Shown: one piece after another, positions 17,381-26,943 of the stretch
Layout: the number at the start of each line of letters is the position of its first letter
Numbering within the stretch: position 1 is the stretch's first letter
Assembly: GCF_015330165.1 (NCBI RefSeq)
Contig: NZ_JADDXT010000002.1
Span: forward strand, 4,614,024 to 4,678,023
Length of the DNA: 64,000 bases
Origin: Zobellia roscoffensis
GTDB lineage: Bacteria; Bacteroidota; Bacteroidia; Flavobacteriales; Flavobacteriaceae
Direction: 5' to 3'
Program-made: the position numbers and the translations under genes
The notes under the pieces: model-generated
What the model was told of the DNA's origin: nothing
Seen by the model: only the letters and a program-made list of their open reading frames with translations
Database searches by the model: none

Positions 17381-18038
17381 GCGTTATAAACAATTGTTAA
17401 TAACCAAAGTTCATAATATGTTGATTTCTAATATGTTAAATATTTTGGTGGCTCGAACTATTTTTCCTACATTTATAAAACAATAAAAGAAAATATCTGT
17501 CGAAGATAGATTCCAGAATTGTTATAGAGTTAGCGTTCTTTATAGTATTGTTTAGGTTTTATAAATGTTTAAAGATGTATTTCAGAGTACGCCATTTAGC
17601 AAAACGAACATATCAACAAAGGGCTGTCGCTTTTTGAGAAATGATTATGTGAACATATTTGTAAATATTCAACAGACGTAAGTCTAGGAAATATGCACAA
17701 AGACTGTGTAAACAATGAGAAGAGATATAAGTTGTAGCTTGGTTCGATAATTAAGTACAATTCATCTCAAACGTTGAAATTGTGATGCGAATGCAATCAA
17801 TGGTTGCCGATCTGTCAGAAGAACAGGGAAGAAAGTTTGCTATATCAGTTTCTAAAAAGCCATATCAATGTACATGTACAATGATATGGCTTTTGTTTTG
17901 CCCTTTTTTTTCTTTATTCTCAATGTTTTTGTTAAAAAACCTCCCTATACAAAACAGCGACGAACAACCTGCTATCTTTTGCTCACAAGAATACATAAAA
18001 TCGTATATTAGCTCCGCTTAAATTAAACCTTTCCTTAC
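17381..18038. other. Gene-free stretch between rplS and icd
   Basis: About 650 bp without a recognisable gene. Short frames exist, for example 38 codons at 17565-17681 and a 14-codon frame starting at 17693, but neither resembles a known family. A 79-codon frame over 17782-18021 runs through a palindrome and is probably chance. The region ends in a strong hairpin at 17855-17894 and then AT-rich sequence leading to icd. It may hold a small RNA or a decayed regulator gene. Confidence 0.5.
17855..17894. repeat. 40-bp near-perfect palindrome, possible terminator of a small RNA
   Basis: The left arm AAAAGCCATATCA pairs with TGATATGGCTTTT around an inner palindrome TGTACATGTACA. Only one base pair (17868 against 17881) is mismatched across 20 pairs. 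On the plus strand it is followed by GTTTTGCCCTTTTTTTT. It resembles an intrinsic terminator, yet no gene ends just before it. Confidence 0.6.
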
Positions 18039-20258
18039 ATGTCCAAAATTTTTTATACAAAAACAGATGAAGCTCCAGCTTTAGCTACACAGTCATTTTT
18101 ACCAATTGTAAAAGCATTTACTAAAACTGCTGGTATCACCATAGAGACCAAAGACATTTCTTTGGCTGGAAGAATAATAGCTGTATTCCCTGATTTTCTA
18201 AAAGATGATCAAAAAATAGCCAACGACTTAGAAGAGTTAGGCGCCTTGGCTAAAAAGCCAGAAGCTAACATCATTAAGCTTCCAAATATTAGTGCTTCCG
18301 TTCCTCAATTAAAAGAAGCCATCAAAGAATTACAAGATAATGGGTACAATTTGCCTAGTTATCCAGATGAACCTTCTAATGACGTTGAGAAAGATATTAA
18401 ATCCAGATATGACAAAATTAAAGGTAGCGCGGTAAACCCGGTTCTTAGAGAAGGGAATTCTGACCGGAGAGCGCCAAGAGCCGTAAAAAATTATGCAAAG
18501 CAAAACCCGCATTCTATGGGCGCTTGGAGCCCTGATTCAAAAACCCATGTAGCTACCATGAATCATGGTGACTTTAAAGCCAACGAGAAATCGTTGACAT
18601 TACCATCAGCTACTGATATAAAAATAGAATTAGTAAAGAATGACGGTAACACTGTTGTCCTTAAAGATAAATTAGGCCTTCTAGAGGGCGAAATCATAGA
18701 TGCAACTGTATTAAGCAAGAATGCTCTTGTAGCATTCTTAAAAGAGCAGGTTAAGGATGCTAAAGATAAGGGTGTATTGTTCTCGCTTCACATGAAAGCT
18801 ACCATGATGAAGGTTTCCGATCCAATTATTTTTGGACATGCCGTTGAAGTTTTCTTTGCTGACGTATTCACCAAACATGCTTCCACTTTTAAAACTATAG
18901 GTATTAGCGCAAATGATGGATTGGAAAACTTGTTTACCAAACTTAATGAGTTGCCAGCCGATCAAAAAGAAGCAATAGAAAAAGATATTAAAAAAGCTAT
19001 AAGCGAAGGTCCTGATTTGGCTATGGTAAATTCCGATAAAGGTATTACCAACCTTCATGTTCCTTCTGATATTATTATTGATGCTTCAATGCCTGCAATG
19101 ATTCGTAACTCAGGTAAAATGTGGAATGCTGAAGGTAAAGCCCAAGATACCAAAGCGGTTATACCAGATAGCAGTTATGCTGAAATATACTCTGCAACAA
19201 TTGACTTCTGTAGAAAACATGGTGCTTTTGACCCTACTACTATGGGCACTGTACCTAACGTAGGTCTTATGGCTCAAAAAGCCGAAGAATACGGTTCTCA
19301 CGACAAAACTTTTGAAATTAGCGCAGCGGGTACCGTAAAAGTCGTTGATGTTAATTCCGGGAAAACTCTAGAAGAACATGTTGTTGAAGAAGGAGATATC
19401 TGGCGTATGTGTCAAGTAAAAGATGCTCCCATTCAAGATTGGATTAAACTAGCCGTCTCAAGAGCTAGAGCTACCAATGACCCTGCCGTTTTCTGGTTAG
19501 ATGAAGATCGCGCCCATGATGCTGAGCTTATTAAAAAAGTAAATGCTTATTTACCTAATTATGATACATCCGAGTTAGACATTCGTATTCTTTCTCCTAA
19601 GAAAGCTACCGAGTTTACACTTGCGAGAATGAAAGAAGGTAAAGACACTATTTCTGTTTCAGGAAATGTGCTTAGAGATTACTTAACTGACCTTTTCCCT
19701 ATACTTGAAGTAGGAACTAGTGCAAAAATGCTTTCTATTGTTCCTTTAATGAACGGTGGAGGTCTTTTTGAAACTGGTGCGGGTGGTTCAGCTCCAAAAC
19801 ATGTTGAGCAATTCTTAGAAGAGGGCCATTTACGATGGGATTCTTTAGGAGAATTCCTTGCCCTTGGTGTTTCACTTGATTTTTATGGCGAAAAGAACAA
19901 AAACGAAAAAGCTAGAATTTTAGGCGATGCTTTGGATAGCGCAACCGAAAAATTCTTGATCAATGATAAGTCGCCTTCAAGAAAGGTAAAGGAAATAGAT
20001 ACAAGAGGAAGTCACTTTTACTTGGCAATGTACTGGGCAGAAGCCTTAGCTAACCAATCCAAAGATGCAGAGCTACAAGCTACTTTCAAAAAAGTATTTG
20101 AAGTTATTGAAGGTAAGGAATCAACCATCGTAGATGAGTTGATAAAGGCTCAGGGCCAACCTCAAGACATTGGTGGCTACTACAAACCAAACCAAGAACT
20201 TGCTGCTAAGGCAATGCGACCCAGCCAAACTTTCAATTCTATTTTAGATACAATCTAA
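18039..20258 (+). CDS. icd: NADP-dependent isocitrate dehydrogenase, monomeric type
   Basis: The 739-residue protein is the large monomeric IDH that oxidises isocitrate to 2-oxoglutarate with NADP in the TCA cycle. The N-terminus IFYTKTDEAPALATQSFLPI, the central YPDEP segment and the motif LREGNSDRRAP near 134-144, which holds substrate-contacting residues, are typical. So are DLAMVNSDKGITNLHVPSD and GTVPNVGLMAQKAEEYGSHD. Length agrees with the family (about 740). The gene stands alone and ends at a terminator. Confidence 0.96.
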   Translation: MSKIFYTKTDEAPALATQSFLPIVKAFTKTAGITIETKDISLAGRIIAVFPDFLKDDQKIANDLEELGALAKKPEANIIKLPNISASVPQLKEAIKELQDNGYNLPSYPDEPSNDVEKDIKSRYDKIKGSAVNPVLREGNSDRRAPRAVKNYAKQNPHSMGAWSPDSKTHVATMNHGDFKANEKSLTLPSATDIKIELVKNDGNTVVLKDKLGLLEGEIIDATVLSKNALVAFLKEQVKDAKDKGVLFSLHMKATMMKVSDPIIFGHAVEVFFADVFTKHASTFKTIGISANDGLENLFTKLNELPADQKEAIEKDIKKAISEGPDLAMVNSDKGITNLHVPSDIIIDASMPAMIRNSGKMWNAEGKAQDTKAVIPDSSYAEIYSATIDFCRKHGAFDPTTMGTVPNVGLMAQKAEEYGSHDKTFEISAAGTVKVVDVNSGKTLEEHVVEEGDIWRMCQVKDAPIQDWIKLAVSRARATNDPAVFWLDEDRAHDAELIKKVNAYLPNYDTSELDIRILSPKKATEFTLARMKEGKDTISVSGNVLRDYLTDLFPILEVGTSAKMLSIVPLMNGGGLFETGAGGSAPKHVEQFLEEGHLRWDSLGEFLALGVSLDFYGEKNKNEKARILGDALDSATEKFLINDKSPSRKVKEIDTRGSHFYLAMYWAEALANQSKDAELQATFKKVFEVIEGKESTIVDELIKAQGQPQDIGGYYKPNQELAAKAMRPSQTFNSILDTI

Positions 20259-20286
20259 TTCTTATAATTTCAAGATAGAAAAAAGA

Positions 20287-20312
20287 GCCTCTACAGACGT
20301 AGGGGCTTTTTC
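20287..20312 (+). terminator. Terminator after icd
   Basis: AGCCTCTAC-AGAC-GTAGGGGCT forms a 9-bp stem with one G-T pair, followed by TTTTTC, 28 bp past the icd stop. Confidence 0.85.
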
Positions 20313-20384
20313 ATTCTAAAATACTGTTAACGTTTTTCTCGCAGGAGTTTTTCTAGTTACATTTATCAAAAATTGCTTTCTTAG

Positions 20385-22784
20385 ATGAACCCACTCAAAA
20401 AGGTCATTTTATCAGTTTTCCTATTTTTTTCCATATCCACATTCGCTCAGCAGCGGCATACTTTAAGTGGTACCATTTCCGAAGCCTCCAGTAACGAAAC
20501 CCTTATTGGAGTTACTATTGCGTTTCCCGAACTACAAACGGGTGTTACCACAAATGAATATGGGTTTTATTCCATAACTATTCCAAAGGGCGAATACCAA
20601 CTACAAGTATCCTACTTGGGTTTTCAAGATATTGTCCAGACCATAACTTTGGATTCGGACCAAAAAATGAATTTTTCGTTACAAGAGTCCGCGGAACAAT
20701 TACAAGAAGTTATAGTTACCGAAGATGTTGAGAAAATGGATGTGCGCAAGCCTCAGATGAGCGTGAACTCTCTTTCGGTGGGTACAATCAAAAAAATTCC
20801 CGTTATTTTAGGAGAGGCAGACGTTATCAAATCCATTCTTTTGCTACCGGGCGTAACCAATGCCGGTGAAGGTTCTTCTGGTTTTAATGTTCGTGGTGGA
20901 GCGGTAGACCAGAATTTAATTCTACTAGATGAAGCTACAATTTTTAACTCTTCGCATTTATTCGGATTTTTCTCGGTTTTTAATCCAGATGCCATAAAAG
21001 ACATCAAATTATACAAAGGGGGTATCCCTGCACGGTATGGCGGAAGAGTTTCTTCCGTTCTTGATATTTTTCAGAAAGAGGGCAATAGCAAAAAAATTAA
21101 GGTAAACGGTGGTATTGGTGCCGTAGCCAGCCGTTTATTGGTAGAAGGTCCTATAAAGAAAGACAAAGCAGCCTTTTTGGTTGGTGGTCGCGCCTCGTAT
21201 GCCCATTTGTTCCTACCACTTTTTGACGTAGACAATACGGCCTACTTCTACGACTTGAATACCAAACTCAGTTACAATATTAATGATAGCAATAGTATTT
21301 TTTTGTCGGGGTATTTTGGCCGTGATGTCTTCAGTATTAGTGATAGCTTTGTGAACACCTATGGAAATGCCGTTGGAAACTTCAGATGGAATCACTTGTT
21401 TTCGGACAAACTCTTCTCCAACCTTTCTTTAATTTATTCGAATTATTATTACGGTCTAAAATTAGACTTTGTAGGTTTCGATTGGAATTCTGGCATTGAA
21501 AATTTCAATATTAAGTACGACTTAAAACACTATGTGAACGACAAGTTTCAAATCAATTATGGCATCAACAATATTTATTATCGCTTTAACCCTGGTAAAA
21601 TAGAGCCCAGTAATGAAGATTCAGGCATTGTTGAAGAGCAATTAACCCAAAAATATGCAAATGAGTTTGCCGCTTACATTGATGTTGAGCATGATATTAC
21701 AAAAAACCTGAGCCTTAATTACGGACTTCGTTTTAGTAATTTCGTTCGTTTAGGTCAAGATGAAGTAAATGTGTATTTCAATGACAGTCCCGTTAATTTT
21801 GACCCGGTTTTAAATGTGTACCAAGAAGGACTCGTTATCGATACCTATAGTGTAAAGAAAAGTGGCAGCTTGGCAACTTTCAATAATTTAGAACCCCGTA
21901 TTTCGCTAGCCTACACCATTAACAACACAAGTTCAGTAAAAGCTAGCTACACCCGCTTGGCACAATACTTACATTTATTATCCAATACAAGTTCCCCTAC
22001 TCCACTGGATGTTTGGACACCTAGCGGACCGTTCATAAAACCCCAACTTTTGGACCAGTATGCTATCGGGTATTTTAAAAATTTCAAAGAAGGTGATTAT
22101 TCTGTTGAAACGGAGGCTTTCTATAAGGACGTAGATAATCGTATTGATTATATAGATGGCGCTAACTTAATAGCCAATGATGCTATTGAACAGGTTATCT
22201 TAAATGGAGAAGCACGGGCGTACGGGCTAGAATTTCTATTTAGAAAAAACGAAGGCAAATTTCAAGGATGGCTGGCATACACCCTATCAAAATCCGAACA
22301 AAGAACACCTGGAAGAACCATTGAGCTAAATGACGGTACTATGTTTAAAGAAAGTGGAATTAACGCAGGAGGATGGTATAACACACCTTATGATAAAACC
22401 CATGATGTATCTCTTTACGGCAGCTATGACCTTAATGAAAAATGGAATTTCAATACCAATTTTGTTTTCCAGACCGGACAACCCACTAATTACCCTATTG
22501 GTCAATTCAACTTTCAAGGATTGACCGTTCCTTATTACGGCCTAAGAAATGAAGAGCGATTGCCCGCTTATCACCGCATGGACATTTCTGCCACGCTAAC
22601 CCCAAAAAAGAATAGAAATAGAAAATGGCAGACCGAATGGGTCTTTAGTATCTACAATGTATACAACCGCAGGAATGCGGCTTCCATAAGTTTTAGTCGT
22701 AACGAAGATACGGGGGTCAATGAAGCGGTCCGTACCTCTATTTTTGGTGTTGTACCTGCGGTAACCTATAATTTTAAATTTTAA
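20385..22784 (+). CDS. TonB-dependent receptor with carboxypeptidase-like N-domain
   Basis: The 799-residue protein begins with a signal peptide ending at FAQ (about residue 22). A CarboxypepD_reg-like beta domain follows (LSGTISEASSNETLIGVTIA to YLGFQDIVQTI). Then comes the plug domain with FNVRGGAVDQNLILLDEATI near 167-186, and a beta-barrel ending in a C-terminal aromatic (YNFKF). It should import a ligand across the outer membrane using TonB energy. Its gene is followed 4 bp later by a DUF4249 lipoprotein gene, a pairing common in this phylum. The ligand is unknown; no SusD partner or polysaccharide enzymes are adjacent. Confidence 0.92.
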   Translation: MNPLKKVILSVFLFFSISTFAQQRHTLSGTISEASSNETLIGVTIAFPELQTGVTTNEYGFYSITIPKGEYQLQVSYLGFQDIVQTITLDSDQKMNFSLQESAEQLQEVIVTEDVEKMDVRKPQMSVNSLSVGTIKKIPVILGEADVIKSILLLPGVTNAGEGSSGFNVRGGAVDQNLILLDEATIFNSSHLFGFFSVFNPDAIKDIKLYKGGIPARYGGRVSSVLDIFQKEGNSKKIKVNGGIGAVASRLLVEGPIKKDKAAFLVGGRASYAHLFLPLFDVDNTAYFYDLNTKLSYNINDSNSIFLSGYFGRDVFSISDSFVNTYGNAVGNFRWNHLFSDKLFSNLSLIYSNYYYGLKLDFVGFDWNSGIENFNIKYDLKHYVNDKFQINYGINNIYYRFNPGKIEPSNEDSGIVEEQLTQKYANEFAAYIDVEHDITKNLSLNYGLRFSNFVRLGQDEVNVYFNDSPVNFDPVLNVYQEGLVIDTYSVKKSGSLATFNNLEPRISLAYTINNTSSVKASYTRLAQYLHLLSNTSSPTPLDVWTPSGPFIKPQLLDQYAIGYFKNFKEGDYSVETEAFYKDVDNRIDYIDGANLIANDAIEQVILNGEARAYGLEFLFRKNEGKFQGWLAYTLSKSEQRTPGRTIELNDGTMFKESGINAGGWYNTPYDKTHDVSLYGSYDLNEKWNFNTNFVFQTGQPTNYPIGQFNFQGLTVPYYGLRNEERLPAYHRMDISATLTPKKNRNRKWQTEWVFSIYNVYNRRNAASISFSRNEDTGVNEAVRTSIFGVVPAVTYNFKF

Positions 22785-22788
22785 GGCT

Positions 22789-23646
22789 ATGAAAAAATTG
22801 ATATATATACTCTGTATGTTCCTTCTTTTTACAGCTTGTGAAGATGTTATAGATGTAGACGTTCCTACGGATAAGTCTAGGCTTACCGTAGATGCGTTAA
22901 TGCGAATAGATACCACCCAGGCTTCTTCTACCTATTATGCCGAGGTGAAGGTAAGCGCTTCAAGTAACTTTTTTGAATCCATAGAACCTGCGGAACTTGA
23001 ACAAATTAGCATAACCAATCTTGAAACTGAGGAGACCATAGCACTCTTTGAGACTTTTATTGGTAGCGGCGTATATCAAAGTCAAACCACTATAGATTTT
23101 ATGACCTCTGGCGAATTAGTTCTTTATATAGAATATGATGGCTCTAAATATGCGGCCAGAACCACTTATGTACCATCTGTTCCCATTAGAAAACTGGTAC
23201 AGGGCGATGCTACTCTTTTTTCTGGAGAAGAAACTGAAATAATTGTAGCGTTTGACGACCAACCCAACCGAACAGATTTTTATCTATTCGATTTTGATTT
23301 TAATGAATATCTAGTTACCGAAGATACTTTTTACCCAGGAAGCACCTTTGAATTCTCCTATTTTTATGATGACGATGTCAAAGACGGCATGGAAATAGAC
23401 ATAAGCATTCTTGGTGTGGATAGGTCTTTTTACAATTATATGAATCAACTTATTGTTCAATCCGGCGGTGACCAAGGCCCTTTTCAAACCCCATCGGCCA
23501 CAGTGCAAGGAAACATCTTTAATGTAACTGATGTTGAAGACTTGTCAGACTTAGACAACTTAGCGGACGTTGTGGACCAGGAAAATTTTGCGTTAGGGTA
23601 TTTTGCAGTCTGCCAAACTTTCGATAAATCCATCACAATTGAATAA
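22789..23646 (+). CDS. DUF4249 lipoprotein, partner of the TonB receptor
   Basis: The 285-residue protein has a type II signal (MKKLIYILCMFLLFTAC) with lipidated Cys17. A DUF4249 pattern follows (VIDVDVPTDKSRLTVDALMR, then beta-rich sequence). DUF4249 proteins are predicted outer-membrane surface lipoproteins that accompany TonB receptors, perhaps in a SusD-like accessory role. The 4-bp gap from the receptor gene indicates one transcript. No enzyme motif is visible. Confidence 0.88.
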   Translation: MKKLIYILCMFLLFTACEDVIDVDVPTDKSRLTVDALMRIDTTQASSTYYAEVKVSASSNFFESIEPAELEQISITNLETEETIALFETFIGSGVYQSQTTIDFMTSGELVLYIEYDGSKYAARTTYVPSVPIRKLVQGDATLFSGEETEIIVAFDDQPNRTDFYLFDFDFNEYLVTEDTFYPGSTFEFSYFYDDDVKDGMEIDISILGVDRSFYNYMNQLIVQSGGDQGPFQTPSATVQGNIFNVTDVEDLSDLDNLADVVDQENFALGYFAVCQTFDKSITIE

Positions 23647-23681
23647 CTTTACCCCTCAAAACACTTAAAAGAGTACCCAAA

Positions 23682-23927
23682 ATGTCTCAAAAGAGAACCG
23701 ATAAAGACTTGCTCGTAAAAGGGCTTAAACATATTGCCTATACCATTGCCCTTATGTTCTTGGCTCCTGGTGTCATTTATCAAGCATTTAAAAATGAAGG
23801 TCACCCTTTGTATTGGCCAGTTCTTATTTTAGGATTTATTTTTGCCATTGCAGCTATTGGTATGGCTTTCTATAGCTTACAGCTCATTATGGAATCGCTA
23901 TTCGGGAAGAAGAATAGCAGCAAGTAG
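23682..23927 (+). CDS. Small two-helix membrane protein, DUF6095
   Basis: The 81-residue protein has two hydrophobic helices (about 18-33 and 45-68) with a short loop NEGHPLYWP between them. It matches the DUF6095 family of small flavobacterial inner-membrane proteins. Function is unknown. It lies 35 bp after the DUF4249 gene and converges with the DUF4294 gene, with only 3 bp between the ends. Confidence 0.8.
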   Translation: MSQKRTDKDLLVKGLKHIAYTIALMFLAPGVIYQAFKNEGHPLYWPVLILGFIFAIAAIGMAFYSLQLIMESLFGKKNSSK

Positions 23928-23930
23928 CAT

Positions 23931-24623
23931 TTAGTTCTCTTTACCAGCGTGACCCCACTTATCCTTTAGTTGTGTATAATCATAATCTAAAACCGATTCT
24001 TGACGTTCCAATTTAAACTCAGCAAACGCCCTTTGCAGGATATCCTCTATGAGGTAATCTTCATGCACCTGATCCGGCTGAAACCGCTCCTTTAAGCTTA
24101 TTTTAAACATGCTAGCCGTGGTATTGTACCAAAATGCACGCCAACCACTACGAAGTTCCTTCACTAACTCAAATGCAGTCTCTCCGGTTTGCCTGTAAAT
24201 TAGCTTTACTAGAATTTGACCTTCGGTACGTGTCAATTTTTTCAATTCCTCAGAAAATTCTTCTTCAATAAACTTCTGAATCTCTTTGGTGTACTTTTTC
24301 TGATGTCTCCTTTTCTTTATTTTTGTAATGCTATCATTCAACTCCTCAAGACGTTCCGCGGCCAATTTAGCATAAGGATATACTTTTAAGGTTTTTCTTC
24401 TAAGAATATAATACCGTAATTTATCTTTATAAGAACTAAACTTCAGTTTACCAAACAGATACACTTCATCCAGATCTATAGAGTTTCTAAAAATAGAATC
24501 ACCCTCAACAATAATCATCTTTTCCGTAACAGAATCCAAAGGTTGTTCTTCTATCTGGGAATACCCCAAAAACAGGAAGTGAACAAAAAATAAAAACAAG
24601 AGTGTTTTTTTCATAACCGCCAT
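23931..24623 (-). CDS. Exported DUF4294 protein
   Basis: This protein of up to 230 residues has an N-terminal export signal. The ATG at 24614 (MKKTLLFLFFVHFLFLGYSQ) gives the cleanest signal peptide; the ATG at 24623 adds MAV. The mature part contains the DUF4294 pattern: IVEGDSIFRNSIDLDEVYLF near 38-57, then YYILRRKTLKVYPYAKLAAE. A basic helical region and the TGETAFELVKELRSGWRAF segment follow. It is a conserved secreted protein of Bacteroidota of unknown function. It is divergent from the M42 peptidase gene, with about 95 bp between the starts. Confidence 0.82.
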   Translation of the reverse strand: MAVMKKTLLFLFFVHFLFLGYSQIEEQPLDSVTEKMIIVEGDSIFRNSIDLDEVYLFGKLKFSSYKDKLRYYILRRKTLKVYPYAKLAAERLEELNDSITKIKKRRHQKKYTKEIQKFIEEEFSEELKKLTRTEGQILVKLIYRQTGETAFELVKELRSGWRAFWYNTTASMFKISLKERFQPDQVHEDYLIEDILQRAFAEFKLERQESVLDYDYTQLKDKWGHAGKEN

Positions 24624-24716
24624 TATACAAAAGCCTTGCCAAATTAACGATAAATAGGTCTGCTTATTATTAAATAAAAGTGAATATTAGTAAATTCGTA
24701 TTCAAATATAAACTTA

Positions 24717-25805
24717 ATGGCTACAAAGAAAATTCTTACCAAAAAATCATTGGATTTTTTCGAAAAATATTTAAACAATGCGGCTCCTACAGGCTATGAA
24801 TGGGAAGGTCAAAAAATATGGATGGATTACATAAAACCATATGTAGACACGTTCATTACTGATACTTACGGCACAGCTGTTGGAGTCATTAACCCGGACG
24901 CCAAATTCAAGGTTGTAATAGAAGGCCACTCAGATGAAATTTCTTGGTACGTGAACTATGTTAGCGATAACGGACTGTTGTACGTAATTAGAAACGGTGG
25001 TAGTGACCACCAGATTGCCCCTTCTAAATGGGTGAACATTCATACGAAAAAAGGAATAGTTAAAGGAGTTTTTGGATGGCCTGCCATTCACACGCGCGAT
25101 AAAGGAAAAGAAACACCTCCTAAATTGGACAATATTTTTATTGATATAGGTGCCAAAGATAAAGAGGAAGTGGAAAAAATGGGCGTTCATGTAGGATGTG
25201 TTATCACCTATCCAGACGAGTTTCAAGTATTGAACGGCGATAAATTTGTTTGTCGTGCTATTGATAACCGTGCTGGTGGTTTTATGATTGCGGAAGTTGC
25301 ACGTTTGCTTCATGAGAATAAAAAGAAGTTACCTTTTGGACTATACATTACCAACTCTGTTCAGGAAGAAATAGGTCTTCGTGGCGCAGAGATGATAACA
25401 CAGACCATAAAGCCAAACGTAGCTATCATTACAGATGTATGTCATGATACGACAACACCAATGATAGATCAAAAAACACAAGGCCATACTGAAATAGGTT
25501 CAGGACCTGTAATCTCCTATGCTCCAGCAGTTCAGAATAAATTACGCGAACGCATCCTTGATACTGCTGAAACAAATAAAATTCCTTTTCAGCGTATGGC
25601 GGCTTCCAGAGCTACGGGAACTGACACCGATGCTTTTGCCTATAGTAACGGTGGTGTAGCTTCTGCACTTATATCATTACCGTTGCGTTATATGCACACC
25701 ACCGTAGAAACGGTTCATAGAGATGATGTAGAAAATGTAATTAAATTGATTTACGAAACACTCCTGACCATAAAAGAAGGAGAGACTTTTAGTTATTTCG
25801 ATTAA
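24717..25805 (+). CDS. M42-family metallo-aminopeptidase
   Basis: The 362-residue protein fits the M42 (glutamyl aminopeptidase/TET) family. Metal ligands are visible in order: His in EGHSDEISW, Asp in AIDNRAGG, the catalytic Glu pair in SVQEEIGLRGA, Asp in TDVCHDT and His in YMHTTVE. It should remove N-terminal residues from peptides in the cytoplasm. There is no signal peptide. It stands alone and ends in a terminator before the NUDIX gene. Confidence 0.93.
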   Translation: MATKKILTKKSLDFFEKYLNNAAPTGYEWEGQKIWMDYIKPYVDTFITDTYGTAVGVINPDAKFKVVIEGHSDEISWYVNYVSDNGLLYVIRNGGSDHQIAPSKWVNIHTKKGIVKGVFGWPAIHTRDKGKETPPKLDNIFIDIGAKDKEEVEKMGVHVGCVITYPDEFQVLNGDKFVCRAIDNRAGGFMIAEVARLLHENKKKLPFGLYITNSVQEEIGLRGAEMITQTIKPNVAIITDVCHDTTTPMIDQKTQGHTEIGSGPVISYAPAVQNKLRERILDTAETNKIPFQRMAASRATGTDTDAFAYSNGGVASALISLPLRYMHTTVETVHRDDVENVIKLIYETLLTIKEGETFSYFD

Positions 25806-25815
25806 AACCAATTAT

Positions 25816-25846
25816 AACCCTCCCTAAAAAGGAGGGTTTCTTTTTT
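25816..25846 (+). terminator. Terminator after the M42 peptidase gene
   Basis: AACCCTCC and GGAGGGTT pair around CTAAAAA, followed by TCTTTTTT. It lies 10 bp after the stop and directly before the NUDIX start. Confidence 0.85.
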
Positions 25847-25849
25847 ATT

Positions 25850-26398
25850 ATGGACGAGCTAATTGATATACTAGATTCCGACGGAAATTACACGAACAAA
25901 ACGGCAATGAAATCTGAAGCACATCGTAAAGGATGGTTTCACCCTACCGTCCATGTTTGGTTCTACACGATGGATGGCCGAGTTCTAATTCAACAAAGGT
26001 CCAAAACAAAAGATGTCTTCCCTCTGCTCTGGGATGTCTCTGTTGCCGGACATATTGGTGCTGGAGAGGATATTGAAATTTCCGCAGTTCGTGAAATTGA
26101 GGAAGAAATAGGGCTGACCATTACTCCGGAAGCACTAGAAAAAATAGGTGTTTTTAAATCTATTCACAGACATTCTGAAAATTTATTGGATTGCGAATAT
26201 CATCACGCTTTTTTATGTGAGCTTAAAGTGCCATTACACAAACTTACAAAACAAGAAAGTGAAGTAGAAGACCTCTCTTTAATTTCACTTGTTCAATTCT
26301 CGCAAGAAATATGGGGTCTTGCCCACCTGCAAAAATATGTTCCTCATAGTACAGAATACTATAGGGCTATAGTTAAGGCTATAAAAAACAGATTATAA
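25850..26398 (+). CDS. NUDIX hydrolase, IPP-isomerase-like branch
   Basis: The 182-residue protein has a perfect Nudix box from Gly67 to Leu89 (GHIGAGE...REIEEEIGL). The flanking features VHVWFYTMDGRVLIQQRS and LWDVSVAGHI are those of the Nudix subgroup resembling isopentenyl-diphosphate isomerase and YfcD. It should hydrolyse a nucleoside-diphosphate-linked compound, but the substrate is not clear. It starts only a few bases after the preceding terminator, so a promoter may lie within or before that hairpin. Confidence 0.88.
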   Translation: MDELIDILDSDGNYTNKTAMKSEAHRKGWFHPTVHVWFYTMDGRVLIQQRSKTKDVFPLLWDVSVAGHIGAGEDIEISAVREIEEEIGLTITPEALEKIGVFKSIHRHSENLLDCEYHHAFLCELKVPLHKLTKQESEVEDLSLISLVQFSQEIWGLAHLQKYVPHSTEYYRAIVKAIKNRL

Positions 26399-26429
26399 TA
26401 AATGGCAGTTATAAAAAAAAAGCTACTCA

Positions 26430-26864
26430 CTAAAAACCACGCTCTTCTGCCATTTTAACAACACCAACCGTAAGTATTAAATTTGCGAAACGGCGCTGCT
26501 CTCCTGTTTGAATGATTAGTGTAGTATTAGGATTTCTTATTTTATCATAAAAAGCCCAACGTTCCATCTCATCCCATGTAACATCACCCAATAACTTTTT
26601 ATAAGCATCGTGTATTTCTGCATTTGCTTCTGCAGGTTTTTCCATAACAATTGCACCTTGAACGGGACAAACTTCTAGTATACCTTCTAAAACTGTAAGC
26701 GCATCTAACAGTCCAGGACGAAAATTAAGATGTACAGTAACAGAATTAGGGCCTGTCATAGCACCTACCGGCAAATTACCATCTGCAATTACAACTTGTG
26801 CAAAATGACCTGAACGCGCAAGCGCCTCCATGATTGTCGGATGTATTACTGGAGTCTTTAGCAT
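26430..26864 (-). CDS. RbsD/FucU-family sugar mutarotase
   Basis: The 144-residue protein has the RbsD/FucU fold features: HPTIMEALARSGHFAQVVIADGN-type N-terminus with the conserved His and Asp, then a central VCPVQGAIV and a C-terminal RRFANLILTVGVV. Family members interconvert anomers of ribose or fucose. The SDR gene lies directly upstream on the same strand, 79 bp apart with a hairpin between them. No fucose kinase, permease or ribose transporter is seen in the window. Fucose is more likely than ribose by resemblance to FucU, but this is a guess. Confidence 0.85.
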   Translation of the reverse strand: MLKTPVIHPTIMEALARSGHFAQVVIADGNLPVGAMTGPNSVTVHLNFRPGLLDALTVLEGILEVCPVQGAIVMEKPAEANAEIHDAYKKLLGDVTWDEMERWAFYDKIRNPNTTLIIQTGEQRRFANLILTVGVVKMAEERGF

Positions 26865-26884
26865 AATTTGAGTTTTAGAAACAA

Positions 26885-26914
26885 ACCACCAGAAGCTAAT
26901 TATCTTCCGGTGGT
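26885..26914 (-). promoter_or_regulatory. Intercistronic hairpin between the SDR and RbsD genes
   Basis: ACCACC-A-GAAG and CTTC-C-GGTGGT pair with one internal mismatch around CTAATTAT-type loop sequence. On the minus strand it is followed by TTGTTT. It could be a partial terminator or an RNA-processing site that sets the ratio of the two products. Confidence 0.5.
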
Positions 26915-26943
26915 AATGTGTTTAAACGATTGATTACAAATCA

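Noticed and set aside
17782..18021. 79-codon plus frame before icd
   Set aside because: It runs through the 40-bp palindrome and a poly-pyrimidine tract and has a non-conserved, Cys/Phe-rich translation. It is more likely chance.
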